From positions 62,001-126,000 of the forward strand of contig NZ_JAPFQP010000004.1 in assembly GCF_026241225.1 (NCBI RefSeq): a stretch of 64,000 bases of DNA, read 5' to 3'. This DNA is from Lentiprolixibacter aurantiacus (GTDB taxonomy: Bacteria; Bacteroidota; Bacteroidia; Flavobacteriales; Flavobacteriaceae). Made by a program: the position numbers and the translations under genes. Shown one piece after another: positions 27,329 through 37,195 of the stretch. Positions within the stretch are counted from its first letter, which is position 1, and each line of letters begins with the position of its first letter. Below the pieces are notes generated by a model, which was given only the letters and a program-made list of their open reading frames with translations, had not been told where the DNA came from and did not search any database.

Positions 27329-30300
27329 TTGCTAAAAAAATGGTTCATATCTGGTATACTTATGCTGACCTTTTTAAGTGTCAGAACACAGATCAATGCC
27401 CCGCCCACACTGGATGCTACGGGCGACCAACTGTACTGTCCACAATCCGAGATCAACATTGTTAGCAGTTTCAATATTACAGATCCGGACGACACCCAGA
27501 TAGCAGCCCTTTTTATACAGATATCACAGGGTTATGTTCCCGGACAGGATATACTCAGCCTCACTGGTTCTCATCCCAATATACAGACGAGCTGGAATGC
27601 TAACGAAGGTAAACTCACCCTTTCTGGGGTTGGCAATGCCCTGGTTTCCTATACAGACTTCATTGCAGCGGTACAGGATGTGGTATTTACCAGTAGCTCC
27701 ACTACATTCACGGGTGAGAAATTCTTTTCCTTCACAATCGGAGATGCAAATTACCTTCCTTCCACAAATCATTACTATGAGTACATCCCCATGCCCGGGG
27801 TTACCTGGACCACAGCACGGGACCTGGCGGAAACCTATACCTATTTTGGCTTAAAGGGTTACCTGGCCACCATCACCTCTGCAGAAGAGGCACAATTATC
27901 TGGAGAACAAGCTGCAGGAACGGGCTGGATTGGCGGGAGCGACGCACAAACCGAAGGGGTCTGGAGGTGGATGACCGGCCCGGAAGCAGGTACCATATTC
28001 TGGAATGGTGATATGAACGGATCTCCTCCTGCAGGAGGCTATGCGAACTGGAATGAGGGGGAACCCAATGAATGCTGTGGTGGGGAAGACTACGCACATG
28101 TCACTGATCCTTCCATAGGCACACCTGGTTCCTGGAACGACCTTCCCGATACCGGTGACCTTAATCCTGCCAGTCTGTTTCACCCCCAGGGCTTTATTGT
28201 TGAATACGGGGGCACCCCCGGCGATCCCGTGCTTGATATATCAGCCAGCACCCGAATTACTATTCCTGAAATAACCAGTACTGTACAGGGAAGCAATTGT
28301 GGCCCGGGCAGTATTACCCTGGAAGCAACAGCCTCTGCAGGCGATGTGCTGTGGTTTGAAAACCAGACGGGAGGCTCCCCTATATTTACCGGTAATTCTT
28401 ACAACACGCCCCCCCTGAGTATTACCACTACTTATTATACCCTGGCATCGGTTAACGGTTGCCTGACCGGAGAGCGCACTGCTGTTACCGCTACCATACA
28501 ACCCATACCCAGCATTATAACGGTTAGCCCTGCAATCATTTGCGAGGAAGGCACAGGGAGCTTGTCTGCTACTGCCAACCAGGGAACTATCAGCTGGTAC
28601 GATGCCCCAACAGGAGGAAACCTGTTGGGCACCGGAAACAACTTTACAACGCCCTACCTTACCACAACCACCACTTTTTATGCGGAAGCATCCCTCAACG
28701 GTTGTGCAAACCCGGTGCGTGAAGGCGTTAACACCACGGTGGTCAATGTGGCAGCCCCCACGGGCAATGCTTCACAGACCTTTTGCGACCTGGAAGTTGC
28801 TCTGGTTTCCGATTTAGCGGCAAATGGGGCGAGTATCCAATGGTATAACACCCCTTTCGGGGGCAGTCCGCTAAACAGTTCAGAATTATTGGTTTCCGGG
28901 TTTTATTACGGCAGTCAGACCCTGAATGGCTGCGAGAGCCCTGCCCGGCTGCAGGTAGGTGTAACCGTATACGAAACCGTGGATGTCCCCGTCCCTTCCG
29001 AAATCCCGACCCTGGCCTTATGCGATACGGATAGCGATGGGGACGACACCAACGGCTTTACGACTTTTGACCTGACCGTATATGAAAACCAGATCCTGAA
29101 CGTCGCCAATGCGGCCGACTTCAACATTGAATATTACCGCGATGCAAGCTATAGCAGCCTTATTGCCAATCCCAATGCCTATGTCAATGGGGTAAGCGGT
29201 GGGGAACAGGTTTATGTACGGGTAAGCAACCAGCTCAACCCGGGCTGTTTTACCGATACGGAATTCACCCTGGAAGTACAGGCCCTGCCCGTGATCCAAA
29301 GCACTGCACTACTCCTGAATTGCGATGAGGACGGCACCCCGGATGGTTTTACCGATTTCAACCTTACCGAAGTAAACGATTTCCTCTCCAACGGAAATTC
29401 GGCAGCCTTCGATTTCAGTTATTACCTGAGCCAGGCAGATGCCGAACAGGCTGTTAATGCCGTAGCTCCCCTCCCATTCAATAATTCCCTGGCGTCCACG
29501 GTTTATATCCGTGTGGCCAATCCCAATAGCTGCTACAGGGTGGCCCAGGTAGGCCTGCAGGTATCCACCACCTCCTTCCCGGCCGGCTACCTGGAGGAAT
29601 TGGCCTTTTGTGATGACGATGACAGGGCAGATGGTTTCCGGGAGTTCGACCTTTCCCAGGTTTCCCAGCAATTCCTGGACCAGTTCCCGGGCGGACAGGA
29701 CCTGAGCGTACAGTATTACCGAAACCTGGAGGATGCCCAACTGGAGCAGAATGAGATACAGGACCAGGTTGTATATACCAACGAAACTGCATTTTCCCAG
29801 ACCCTCTATGTGAGGGTGGAAAGCATTATCAATGGGGATTGTTTCGGGATAGGGCCGCACCTGCTGTTAACCGTATATCCCAGGCCGCAGTTTGAGGTGG
29901 ACCAGTCGGATATCTTCTGCCTGAACGGCAGCCCCATAACCCTGTTTACCTTTGATCCGCAAGGGCAGTACGACTATGTCTGGACGGATGCCCAGGGCAC
30001 CGTGGTGAGTACGGATCCGTTTGCAGAAGTAAGCCAGGCAGGCACCTACACCGTAGAGGCCATTTCCGCAACTAACTGTATCTCCTTCCCCTACTCCTTC
30101 ACAGTGGTAGAATCGGCACTGGCAGATATCGGCATGGACGATGTTAGCATAACCGACTTTTCCAACAATAACAGCATCAGCATAGACCCGACGAACCTGG
30201 GTATAGGCGATTATGAATTTGCCCTGGATGATGAAGCCGGCCCCTTCCAGGATGAACCCTTCTTCGGAGACGTAGATGCCGGCGCCCATGTGATCTATGT

Positions 30301-30622
30301 GCGGGACAAAAAAGGCTGTGGGATCGCCTCCCTGGAGGTCTTTGTGCTGGGCTTCCCCAAATTCTTCACCCCCAACGGGGATGGGATCAACGATACCTGG
30401 AACCTGCAGGGCTGGAACGATACCTTTAGCTCTGCTTCCTACATACATATCTTTGACCGCTACGGCACCTTTTTAGCACAGGTATCCCCGGCAGATCAGG
30501 GATGGGAAGGTACATTTAAGGGTAAGCGGTTACCGGCTTCGGATTACTGGTTCCTGGCGCGCCTGGTAGACCAGCAGGGTGAAGAAAGGATACTGAAAGG
30601 GCATTTCAGCTTGTTGCGATAG
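27329..30622 (+). CDS. T9SS type B secreted protein with C-type lectin and Ig-like domains
   Basis: A 1097-residue surface protein. A signal peptide follows a TTG start. Residues about 145-290 form a C-type lectin-like domain with EPN near residue 244 (the mannose-type calcium motif) and WND near 268. Next come Ig-like repeats (residues ~300-480), three repeats beginning CDxDxDGxxxGFxxFDL, and a C-terminal gliding-motility-type sorting domain (FFTPNGDGINDTWN, last ~95 residues). The domain directs export and surface anchoring by the type IX system. A role in glycan adhesion is inferred from the lectin domain. Confidence 0.92.
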   Translation: MLKKWFISGILMLTFLSVRTQINAPPTLDATGDQLYCPQSEINIVSSFNITDPDDTQIAALFIQISQGYVPGQDILSLTGSHPNIQTSWNANEGKLTLSGVGNALVSYTDFIAAVQDVVFTSSSTTFTGEKFFSFTIGDANYLPSTNHYYEYIPMPGVTWTTARDLAETYTYFGLKGYLATITSAEEAQLSGEQAAGTGWIGGSDAQTEGVWRWMTGPEAGTIFWNGDMNGSPPAGGYANWNEGEPNECCGGEDYAHVTDPSIGTPGSWNDLPDTGDLNPASLFHPQGFIVEYGGTPGDPVLDISASTRITIPEITSTVQGSNCGPGSITLEATASAGDVLWFENQTGGSPIFTGNSYNTPPLSITTTYYTLASVNGCLTGERTAVTATIQPIPSIITVSPAIICEEGTGSLSATANQGTISWYDAPTGGNLLGTGNNFTTPYLTTTTTFYAEASLNGCANPVREGVNTTVVNVAAPTGNASQTFCDLEVALVSDLAANGASIQWYNTPFGGSPLNSSELLVSGFYYGSQTLNGCESPARLQVGVTVYETVDVPVPSEIPTLALCDTDSDGDDTNGFTTFDLTVYENQILNVANAADFNIEYYRDASYSSLIANPNAYVNGVSGGEQVYVRVSNQLNPGCFTDTEFTLEVQALPVIQSTALLLNCDEDGTPDGFTDFNLTEVNDFLSNGNSAAFDFSYYLSQADAEQAVNAVAPLPFNNSLASTVYIRVANPNSCYRVAQVGLQVSTTSFPAGYLEELAFCDDDDRADGFREFDLSQVSQQFLDQFPGGQDLSVQYYRNLEDAQLEQNEIQDQVVYTNETAFSQTLYVRVESIINGDCFGIGPHLLLTVYPRPQFEVDQSDIFCLNGSPITLFTFDPQGQYDYVWTDAQGTVVSTDPFAEVSQAGTYTVEAISATNCISFPYSFTVVESALADIGMDDVSITDFSNNNSISIDPTNLGIGDYEFALDDEAGPFQDEPFFGDVDAGAHVIYVRDKKGCGIASLEVFVLGFPKFFTPNGDGINDTWNLQGWNDTFSSASYIHIFDRYGTFLAQVSPADQGWEGTFKGKRLPASDYWFLARLVDQQGEERILKGHFSLLR

Positions 30623-30626
30623 GCGC

Positions 30627-30956
30627 TTATTTCCTGAAATACATCCATGCAAACACCACCACACCGGCAAGGAAAAGCAGGAGCCCACCAATCAGGAAGT
30701 TTTTCCGGCTTTGCTTTTCGGATTCCGTAAGCGGCCGTATCCTGCCCTGCGCCTTGTACTTGTTTTCAATGGCCTGTCCGATAGGCAGTCCAAAACCTAC
30801 CCCAATAGCAGGGCCAACCCCGATAAAGGCAAAATTCTGCAAAGCAGCACTCAGGGCTACACCCAGCCCGGTGAAAATAGCTATGCCAATACCCATCCAC
30901 ATGCCTACAAAATGGCCTTCGGGATATTGTTTGTCGTTGTTCGTATGTTGTTCCAT
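30627..30956 (-). CDS. Small membrane protein of unknown function
   Basis: A 109-residue protein with glycine-rich hydrophobic segments at about 18-55 and a third at 85-106, separated by a charged region (ENKYKAQGRIRPLTESEKQSRKN). No family is recognised with confidence. It lies 14 bp downstream of the PLDc_N-like gene on the same strand and is probably co-transcribed with it. Confidence 0.6.
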   Translation of the reverse strand: MEQHTNNDKQYPEGHFVGMWMGIGIAIFTGLGVALSAALQNFAFIGVGPAIGVGFGLPIGQAIENKYKAQGRIRPLTESEKQSRKNFLIGGLLLFLAGVVVFAWMYFRK

Positions 30957-30970
30957 CTGTATGGTTTTAA

Positions 30971-31192
30971 TCAGGGTTTGGGAAGCTTCTGCTTCTGCCC
31001 CATGGCGAAGTATAAGAAAACGCCAATGATGCCTAGAAAGATGACCACCAATACCCAGATGAGCTTGTCATTCCCTTCAAATTTATTGCCCAGGATATCG
31101 ACCAGGGCTACCAGGGTAAGGACCAGGGCAAACAGGGCAAGGATCAATACAAAGAAAATCACTGCGGAGCTTAAGGCAAGGGGTAGTAGCAT
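30971..31192 (-). CDS. PLDc_N-domain small membrane protein
   Basis: A 73-residue protein of two membrane helices joined by a short polar loop (DILGNKFEGNDKLIWVLVV). This is the pattern of the PLDc_N domain found at the N-terminus of cardiolipin synthases, where it is a membrane anchor. Here it stands alone. It is preceded by a CAAC-rich leader on its coding strand. Function unknown. Confidence 0.75.
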   Translation of the reverse strand: MLLPLALSSAVIFFVLILALFALVLTLVALVDILGNKFEGNDKLIWVLVVIFLGIIGVFLYFAMGQKQKLPKP

Positions 31193-31201
31193 AGTTTTTC
31201 G

Positions 31202-31222
31202 CTGTTGGTTGTTGGTTGATGG
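31202..31222 (-). repeat. CAAC-rich intercistronic tract (copy 1)
   Basis: On the coding (minus) strand it reads as repeats of CAACCAACAACCAAC type, just upstream of the PLDc_N start codon. It is one of five such oriented tracts in the window. Confidence 0.5.
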
Positions 31223-31223
31223 A

Positions 31224-31655
31224 TTAGTTCGATTCCATTTGCAGGATTCGGGAGGTTCCGGGTTTCAGACCGTGCTTTTCCAGTGCTGCCTTTAGCAGTG
31301 CCACTGACGGCGGTTCCAGCAGGTAGGTATTCACCTTTAGCTTTTTGCTATCACTTTCCAGGATATATTCCCCGGCAAAAAATTTGAAACGGGTAACAGT
31401 GTTGAGGTCGATATGCTTATTCCTGGGATCGTTCAGTTTGAGCAGTCCGTTTTCCAGGGTTAAATAACCGTAGCGCTTTTGGTAAAGGTAGGTGCCCAGA
31501 TACAGCACCGCCACCAACAAGAAGCCATAATCTATCCAATAGGATATCGAATTTGTATTATCCTCTATGAAGACCTTAAGTATAAATACAGTCAACCAAA
31601 TCAACCCAAAGATGAGGTTAGCCCTTAAATAACTTTTCTTAAATACAAATACCAT
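31224..31655 (-). CDS. Membrane protein with PH-like C-terminus, unknown function
   Basis: I start at the ATG at 31655 rather than further upstream, because the protein then begins MVFVFKKSYLR and goes into two membrane helices (residues ~12-55). The remaining ~85 residues (YGYLTLENGLLKLNDP...) have the strand pattern of bacterial PH-like domains. No enzymatic motif is visible. It is the first of three minus-strand genes in a probable operon. Confidence 0.65.
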   Translation of the reverse strand: MVFVFKKSYLRANLIFGLIWLTVFILKVFIEDNTNSISYWIDYGFLLVAVLYLGTYLYQKRYGYLTLENGLLKLNDPRNKHIDLNTVTRFKFFAGEYILESDSKKLKVNTYLLEPPSVALLKAALEKHGLKPGTSRILQMESN

Positions 31656-31904
31656 AATTTCCGTGACTCCTGAAGGTTTCGTGGCAGCATCGCAACCTTC
31701 TCGCATGTGATTAAAATTCTTTCAGTCCGAAGGCTTATTAATGAGCTACTGAGTTATAATAGCATCGACCCCTGCACGAATTAAATACATAACTAAATTA
31801 ACTAATTGTTTTAATAGATTCAAGGATTCTCCTTAACATCCTTTTAAGAACTTCACCCTGCCTTTTAGGGTATCTTTAGAGCTCTAACTAACGCACCTTT
31901 ATAT

Positions 31905-34900
31905 ATGAGGAAATTACTACTTCCACTGATGCTTTTTGCATCCCTTTCTTTTTTTGCACAAGACTTTACGATGGACCTGGTTCAGGACCTGAAACCCCGG
32001 AACATAGGCCCCGGCGGTATGAGTGGCCGGGTAACTACAATTGATGTGGTCCACCAAAACCCGGACGTTATGTATGTGGGTACGGCTTCCGGCGGACTCT
32101 GGAAATCCACTTCCGGAGGCATCAAATGGGACCCAATATTTGATAATGAATCCACCGGGTCCATAGGTGCTGTAGCCATACAGCAATCCAACCCCTCAGT
32201 GATCTGGGTAGGTACGGGCGAAGGAAATCCCCGAAATTCCCTCAACGGAGGATACGGAGTGTACCGCTCCCTGGATGGCGGCAAAAACTGGCAGCTCATG
32301 GGCCTTGAAAAAACCCGTCATATCCACCGCATTATTATAGATCCCACAGACCCCAACACGGTCTACGTAGGAGCAATAGGATCCCCCTGGGGGGAACACC
32401 CGGAACGGGGTGTATTTAAAACCATAGATGGCGGACAGACCTGGCAGAAGATCCTTTTTGTAAACAACAAAACCGGGGTGGCTGATCTGGTCATGGACCC
32501 CACCAACCCTAACAAACTCATCGCAGCCATGTGGGAACACAAGCGCGATCCCTGGTTCTTTGAGTCAGGAGGTCCCGGAAGTGGCCTTTATATGACCCAT
32601 GATGGTGGTAAGAACTGGAAGAAACTTACGGAGGAAGATGGCCTGCCCAAAGGCGAGCTGGGGCGTATTGGCCTCTCCATTGCACACAACAAACCCAATG
32701 TGGTCTATGCCCTGGTAGAAGCCAAGAAAAATGCGCTTTACAAAAGTGTGGACGGGGGTTTTAAATGGAAAAAGATCAACGACAAGAACGATATTGGCAA
32801 CCGACCCTTCTACTATTCGGACATACACGTAGACCCCGAGAACGAAAACCGGGTATACTCAGTCTTTACCTATGTGAATGTGTCCGAAGACGGGGGAAAG
32901 AATTTCAGCCAGCTGATGCCGGCCTACGGGGTGAGCAACGGGGTGCACCCGGACCACCATGCATGGTGGATCCACCCGGATAACGGTCAGTTTATGATCG
33001 ATGGAAATGATGGTGGCATGAACATCACCAGGGATGGTGGCAAGACCTGGCGTTTTATAGGCAACCTGCCCGTGGCCCAGTTTTACCATATCAGTGTGGA
33101 CAATGAATTTCCCTACAATGTTTACGGGGGCATGCAGGACAACGGTTCCTGGAGGGGTCCTGCCTACGTTTGGCGCGACCAGGGAATTCGCAACAGCTAC
33201 TGGCAGGAAATTGCCTTTGGTGATGGATTTGATGTGGTTCCGGACCTTGACGATTCCCGCTACGGCTATGCCATGAGCCAGCAGGGCTTTGTGAGCCGAT
33301 ACGACTGGCAGACCGGGAACAACTATTCGGTTCGCCCTACTCCACCAGATGCCGAGACCCGGCTGCGTTTTAACTGGAATGCCGGGATCGGTCAGGACCC
33401 CTTCAACAACAGTACCGTTTATTTCGGAAGCCAGTTTGTACACAAGAGCACTGATAAAGGCCTGACCTGGAAAGTGATCTCCCCGGACCTGACCACCAAC
33501 GACCCGGAAAAACAAAAACAAAGTGAAAGTGGTGGCCTTACTATGGACGCCACCGGGGCGGAAAACCACTGTACCATACTGGTCATTGAGCCTTCCCCGG
33601 TTGAAAAGGACATGCTTTGGGTAGGGACCGACGACGGTCGGGTGCATTTTACCCGGAATGGCGGGAACACCTGGACAGAGGTTACCAAAAATATAAAGGG
33701 GCTGCCCAGGGGCAGCTGGATCCCACAGATCAAAGCTTCCCAACGCAACAAGGGTGAGGCCTTGCTGATCGCCAATGATTACCGCAGGTACAATTACACA
33801 CCCTACGCCTACCGCACAAGGGATTATGGCAAAACCTGGGAACGCCTGGTAGATGAAGGAGATGTGAAGAGTTATACTCTTTCCATAGTGGAGGATAAAG
33901 AAAACCCCAACCTGATGTTTCTTGGCACGGACGATGGTCTGTACATCTCTCTTGATGCAGGAAGCAACTGGCAGAAATGGACGGAAGGATTCCCAACCGT
34001 ATCCACAAAGGACCTGGTCATCCACCCGAGGGAACAGGATCTGGTGATAGGCACCTTTGGCCGCGCTGCCTGGGTATTGGACGATATACGTCCGCTAAGG
34101 GCACTAGCCAGAGATAAAAGTCTATTGAACCAGGAGATCAGCCTCTTTCCAAGTCCGGATGCTTACCTGGCTGCCTACCAGCAGCCTACGGGAAGCCGTT
34201 TCGGCGGCGATGCCCTGTACAATGGGGAAAACCGCAGAGGGGGAGCCATGATCACCTATTACCTTAGGGAGGGGAAAAAAGATCGCAAGCCCCTACCCAA
34301 AAAAGATGAAAAGGAAGAAAAAGAATCAGAAGAAAATGATGAAGCAGGGAAGAAAAAAATGACGAAGGACTCCGTTATTTTCAAGATCTATGATAAAGAT
34401 AGACTGATCCGCACCCTGAAATACAAGACTCCGGATAAAAAAGGCTTCCACAGGGTGTACTGGGGAATGGATGAAAAAGGGCCGGATCGTCCTTCACGGA
34501 CCATCCGTAAACGAAACAGGGAACCTGGGGGCGCAACGGTTAAACCCGGGACATACAAGGTGGTGGTTGAATATGGAGAAAATACAGATGAAACCTCTGT
34601 TACCGTCAAAACAGACCCAAGGTTGAATGTTTCACAATCAAGCATCAACGAAGTGTATGAAACCACCAAAAAGCTTGAGGCGCATATGCAGACCGCTGCA
34701 GATGCTGTACGCCAACTGGTGGAAAGCAAGAAAATTGCCAGCAAGTACGAGAAGGAACTCAAGGAGTTGGACAAGGAAAAATATAAAACACAGATCAAAG
34801 CATCGAAGGATATCGTGAAGGGCATTGATTCAGTGATCGCGCTATATCTGGGCAAGGTAGACAAGCGCCAGGGTATTACAAGGAGCCCTGAGGTAACAGT

Positions 34901-35120
34901 TATGCAGCGCATATCCAATGCCTACCGCTATGTGGCAAGCCGAAAGACAGGGATTACCACTACGGAAGAGCGGCTGATTCAGTTTGCAAAGAACGATCTG
35001 AAAGCAGCCCTTCAACAAACCAACACCTTCTTCTCCGACCGCTGGAAGGCCTACCAGGAGGAAATGGAGCAACTTGAATTAACTCCTTTTAAGAAAACCG
35101 AAACCTTTACGCTGGAATAA
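31905..35120 (+). CDS. Exported BNR/Asp-box beta-propeller protein (VPS10/sialidase-like)
   Basis: A 1071-residue protein with an AQ-type signal peptide. At least nine Asp-box-like motifs of the form SxDGGxxW occur from about residue 110 to 700 (for example SLDGGKNW, TIDGGQTW, THDGGKNW, TRDGGKTW), the mark of sortilin or xyloglucanase-type propellers. A lysine/glutamate-rich linker follows (about residues 785-825), then a C-terminal immunoglobulin-like region and a helical tail. No catalytic residue can be assigned. The S9 peptidase gene follows 43 bp later. Confidence 0.85.
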   Translation: MRKLLLPLMLFASLSFFAQDFTMDLVQDLKPRNIGPGGMSGRVTTIDVVHQNPDVMYVGTASGGLWKSTSGGIKWDPIFDNESTGSIGAVAIQQSNPSVIWVGTGEGNPRNSLNGGYGVYRSLDGGKNWQLMGLEKTRHIHRIIIDPTDPNTVYVGAIGSPWGEHPERGVFKTIDGGQTWQKILFVNNKTGVADLVMDPTNPNKLIAAMWEHKRDPWFFESGGPGSGLYMTHDGGKNWKKLTEEDGLPKGELGRIGLSIAHNKPNVVYALVEAKKNALYKSVDGGFKWKKINDKNDIGNRPFYYSDIHVDPENENRVYSVFTYVNVSEDGGKNFSQLMPAYGVSNGVHPDHHAWWIHPDNGQFMIDGNDGGMNITRDGGKTWRFIGNLPVAQFYHISVDNEFPYNVYGGMQDNGSWRGPAYVWRDQGIRNSYWQEIAFGDGFDVVPDLDDSRYGYAMSQQGFVSRYDWQTGNNYSVRPTPPDAETRLRFNWNAGIGQDPFNNSTVYFGSQFVHKSTDKGLTWKVISPDLTTNDPEKQKQSESGGLTMDATGAENHCTILVIEPSPVEKDMLWVGTDDGRVHFTRNGGNTWTEVTKNIKGLPRGSWIPQIKASQRNKGEALLIANDYRRYNYTPYAYRTRDYGKTWERLVDEGDVKSYTLSIVEDKENPNLMFLGTDDGLYISLDAGSNWQKWTEGFPTVSTKDLVIHPREQDLVIGTFGRAAWVLDDIRPLRALARDKSLLNQEISLFPSPDAYLAAYQQPTGSRFGGDALYNGENRRGGAMITYYLREGKKDRKPLPKKDEKEEKESEENDEAGKKKMTKDSVIFKIYDKDRLIRTLKYKTPDKKGFHRVYWGMDEKGPDRPSRTIRKRNREPGGATVKPGTYKVVVEYGENTDETSVTVKTDPRLNVSQSSINEVYETTKKLEAHMQTAADAVRQLVESKKIASKYEKELKELDKEKYKTQIKASKDIVKGIDSVIALYLGKVDKRQGITRSPEVTVMQRISNAYRYVASRKTGITTTEERLIQFAKNDLKAALQQTNTFFSDRWKAYQEEMEQLELTPFKKTETFTLE

Positions 35121-35163
35121 GCGTCTTATAACCTATATCATCAACAATTAAAAACAAACATCA

Positions 35164-37101
35164 ATGAAAAAAAGCATCTTACTCCTGGGGATCGTCCTGA
35201 TCTGGAGTTGCCAGGAGAAAAAAGAGCCCTCCATTGCGGACACGCTCAAAAGCTACACCATCGAGCAGATGATGGACAACGAGAACGTGGGAGGGGGAAG
35301 TTTTTCCCCGGATAAGTCCAAATTACTGGTTTCCAGTAACCGCTCCGGGATCTACAATATGTACACGGTTCCCACCAGCGGAGGGGAATTTATGCCGGTA
35401 ACGGAATCAGACAGTTCTTCGGTTTTTGCCATCTCTTATTTCCCTGAAGACCAACGCATGCTTTTCCGTATGGACAACAACGGGGATGAGATCTACCACA
35501 TCTACCTTCGGGATGAGGACGGGAGCCAGCAGGACCTGACCCCCTATGAAGGAGCCCGTGCCCTTTTCTATGGGTGGGCTAAGGACAACAAGCATTTCTA
35601 TTTTGCATCCAATAAAAGGGACCCGCAGTTCAACGACCTTTACAAAATGGATGTGGAAACCTTTACCCCGACCATGCTCTATGAGAATACGGAGGGGTAT
35701 AATATAGAGGGCATTTCCTGGGACGAGCAGTATGTGGCCCTGAGCAAGTCCATAAACACCAACGACAGCGACCTCTACCTGTACAGCCGTGCAGGTGATG
35801 CGCTAATCAAAGTAAATGAAAACCAGAGTGCAAACAGAATGCAGGATTTTTCCCTGGACAATTCGGCCTTTTACTATACCACGGATGACGGTGCAGAATT
35901 TGCATACCTGATGAAGTACAACCTGGCCGATGGCAGCAGGGAAAAGATGATGGAACGCGATTGGGACATTTCGGGAAGCTATTTCACCGAGAATGGAAAA
36001 TACCAGGTGACCTACATCAATGAAGACGCCAGGAACGTGATTGAGGTCAAAGATGTGGCCAGTGGCGAGAATATTGCCTTGCCGGAGATCGAAAATGCCA
36101 GCATCACTTCCGTTGGGTTTTCACGGGATGAAAGCATGATGCGCTTCTATGCAGGAGGCTCGCACACTCCTTCCAATCTGTATGTTTACAACCTGGAAAG
36201 CAAGGAACTTAACAAGATATCCGATGTATTGAACCCGGAGATCACCCCGGAGCACCTGGTAACAGCGGAGGTGGTCCGCTACCCATCCTTTGACGGACTG
36301 GAGATCCCGGCCATCTATTACAAGCCCCACCAGGCCTCGGAAGACAACAAAGTCCCGGCACTGGTCTGGGTACATGGCGGACCCGGCGGGCAAAGCCGGC
36401 AGGGGTTCAACTCCCTGATCCAGTACCTGGTGAACCATGGGTATGCCGTACTAGCGGTGAACAACCGTGGAAGCAGCGGTTATGGCAAGACCTTTTACCA
36501 GATGGACGACCTGAACCATGGTGACAAAGACCTGAGGGATTGTGTTGAAGGCAAGAACTGGCTCGCCCAGCAACCAGATATCGATCCGGACAAGATCGGG
36601 ATCATCGGGGGCTCTTACGGGGGCTATATGACCATGGCAGCCCTGACCTATACGCCTGAAGAATTTGCAGTGGGGGTTAACCTGTTTGGGGTAACCAACT
36701 GGATCCGTACCCTCAAAAGCATCCCGCCATGGTGGGCTTCTTTCAAAGATGCCCTCTACAAGGAACTGGGAGACCCCTACAGTGCGGATTCCGTACGTCT
36801 GAGGGCTATTTCGCCCCTTTTCCATACGGACAAGGTGACGAAGCCACTGATCGTTCTGCAAGGAGCTCAGGACCCGCGTGTGCTGCAGGTAGAATCCGAC
36901 GAGATCGTAGCGGGGGTGCGGGCAAATGGAGTGCCTGTGGAATACGTGCTGTTTGAAGACGAGGGACACGGATTTGTTAAGAAGGAGAATCAAATAGAGG
37001 CGTACAGCAAGGTGCTGGAATTCCTGGAGGTCTACCTCAAGCAGGACCCGGGAAAACCCATTGAGGATGGGCAGTCCACCGACCTGGACACCAGCAAATA
37101 A
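35164..37101 (+). CDS. S9-family prolyl-oligopeptidase-like peptidase, lipoprotein
   Basis: A 645-residue lipoprotein (lipobox IWSC, then QEKK). A WD40-like propeller occupies residues about 40-360. The alpha/beta-hydrolase domain has a catalytic triad Ser484 (GGSYGGY), Asp570 (GAQDPRVL) and His602 (EGHGF), plus the oxyanion loop VWVHGGPGG. It should cleave short peptides, typically after proline or with dipeptidyl specificity. It forms a unit with the upstream BNR gene and ends before a terminator. Confidence 0.92.
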   Translation: MKKSILLLGIVLIWSCQEKKEPSIADTLKSYTIEQMMDNENVGGGSFSPDKSKLLVSSNRSGIYNMYTVPTSGGEFMPVTESDSSSVFAISYFPEDQRMLFRMDNNGDEIYHIYLRDEDGSQQDLTPYEGARALFYGWAKDNKHFYFASNKRDPQFNDLYKMDVETFTPTMLYENTEGYNIEGISWDEQYVALSKSINTNDSDLYLYSRAGDALIKVNENQSANRMQDFSLDNSAFYYTTDDGAEFAYLMKYNLADGSREKMMERDWDISGSYFTENGKYQVTYINEDARNVIEVKDVASGENIALPEIENASITSVGFSRDESMMRFYAGGSHTPSNLYVYNLESKELNKISDVLNPEITPEHLVTAEVVRYPSFDGLEIPAIYYKPHQASEDNKVPALVWVHGGPGGQSRQGFNSLIQYLVNHGYAVLAVNNRGSSGYGKTFYQMDDLNHGDKDLRDCVEGKNWLAQQPDIDPDKIGIIGGSYGGYMTMAALTYTPEEFAVGVNLFGVTNWIRTLKSIPPWWASFKDALYKELGDPYSADSVRLRAISPLFHTDKVTKPLIVLQGAQDPRVLQVESDEIVAGVRANGVPVEYVLFEDEGHGFVKKENQIEAYSKVLEFLEVYLKQDPGKPIEDGQSTDLDTSK

Positions 37102-37120
37102 TATTGTAGATTACAATTCC

Positions 37121-37150
37121 AAAAAGGCTCCCGGAATGGGGGCCTTTTTA
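37121..37150 (+). terminator. Rho-independent terminator after the S9 peptidase
   Basis: The stem AAAAAGGCTCCC / GGGGGCCTTTTT has one mismatch and a GGAAT loop region, and it is followed by T-rich sequence. It lies 20 bases after the stop codon. Confidence 0.75.
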
Positions 37151-37195
37151 GCTTTACTTTGATTAACTTGCTTAGTAAAACAGAACATAAATGAG

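Noticed and set aside
32859-34025. 388-codon open frame on the minus strand inside the BNR-propeller gene
   Set aside because: It lies entirely inside a well-supported gene. Its translation has no family motif or normal composition and reads as an antisense shadow.
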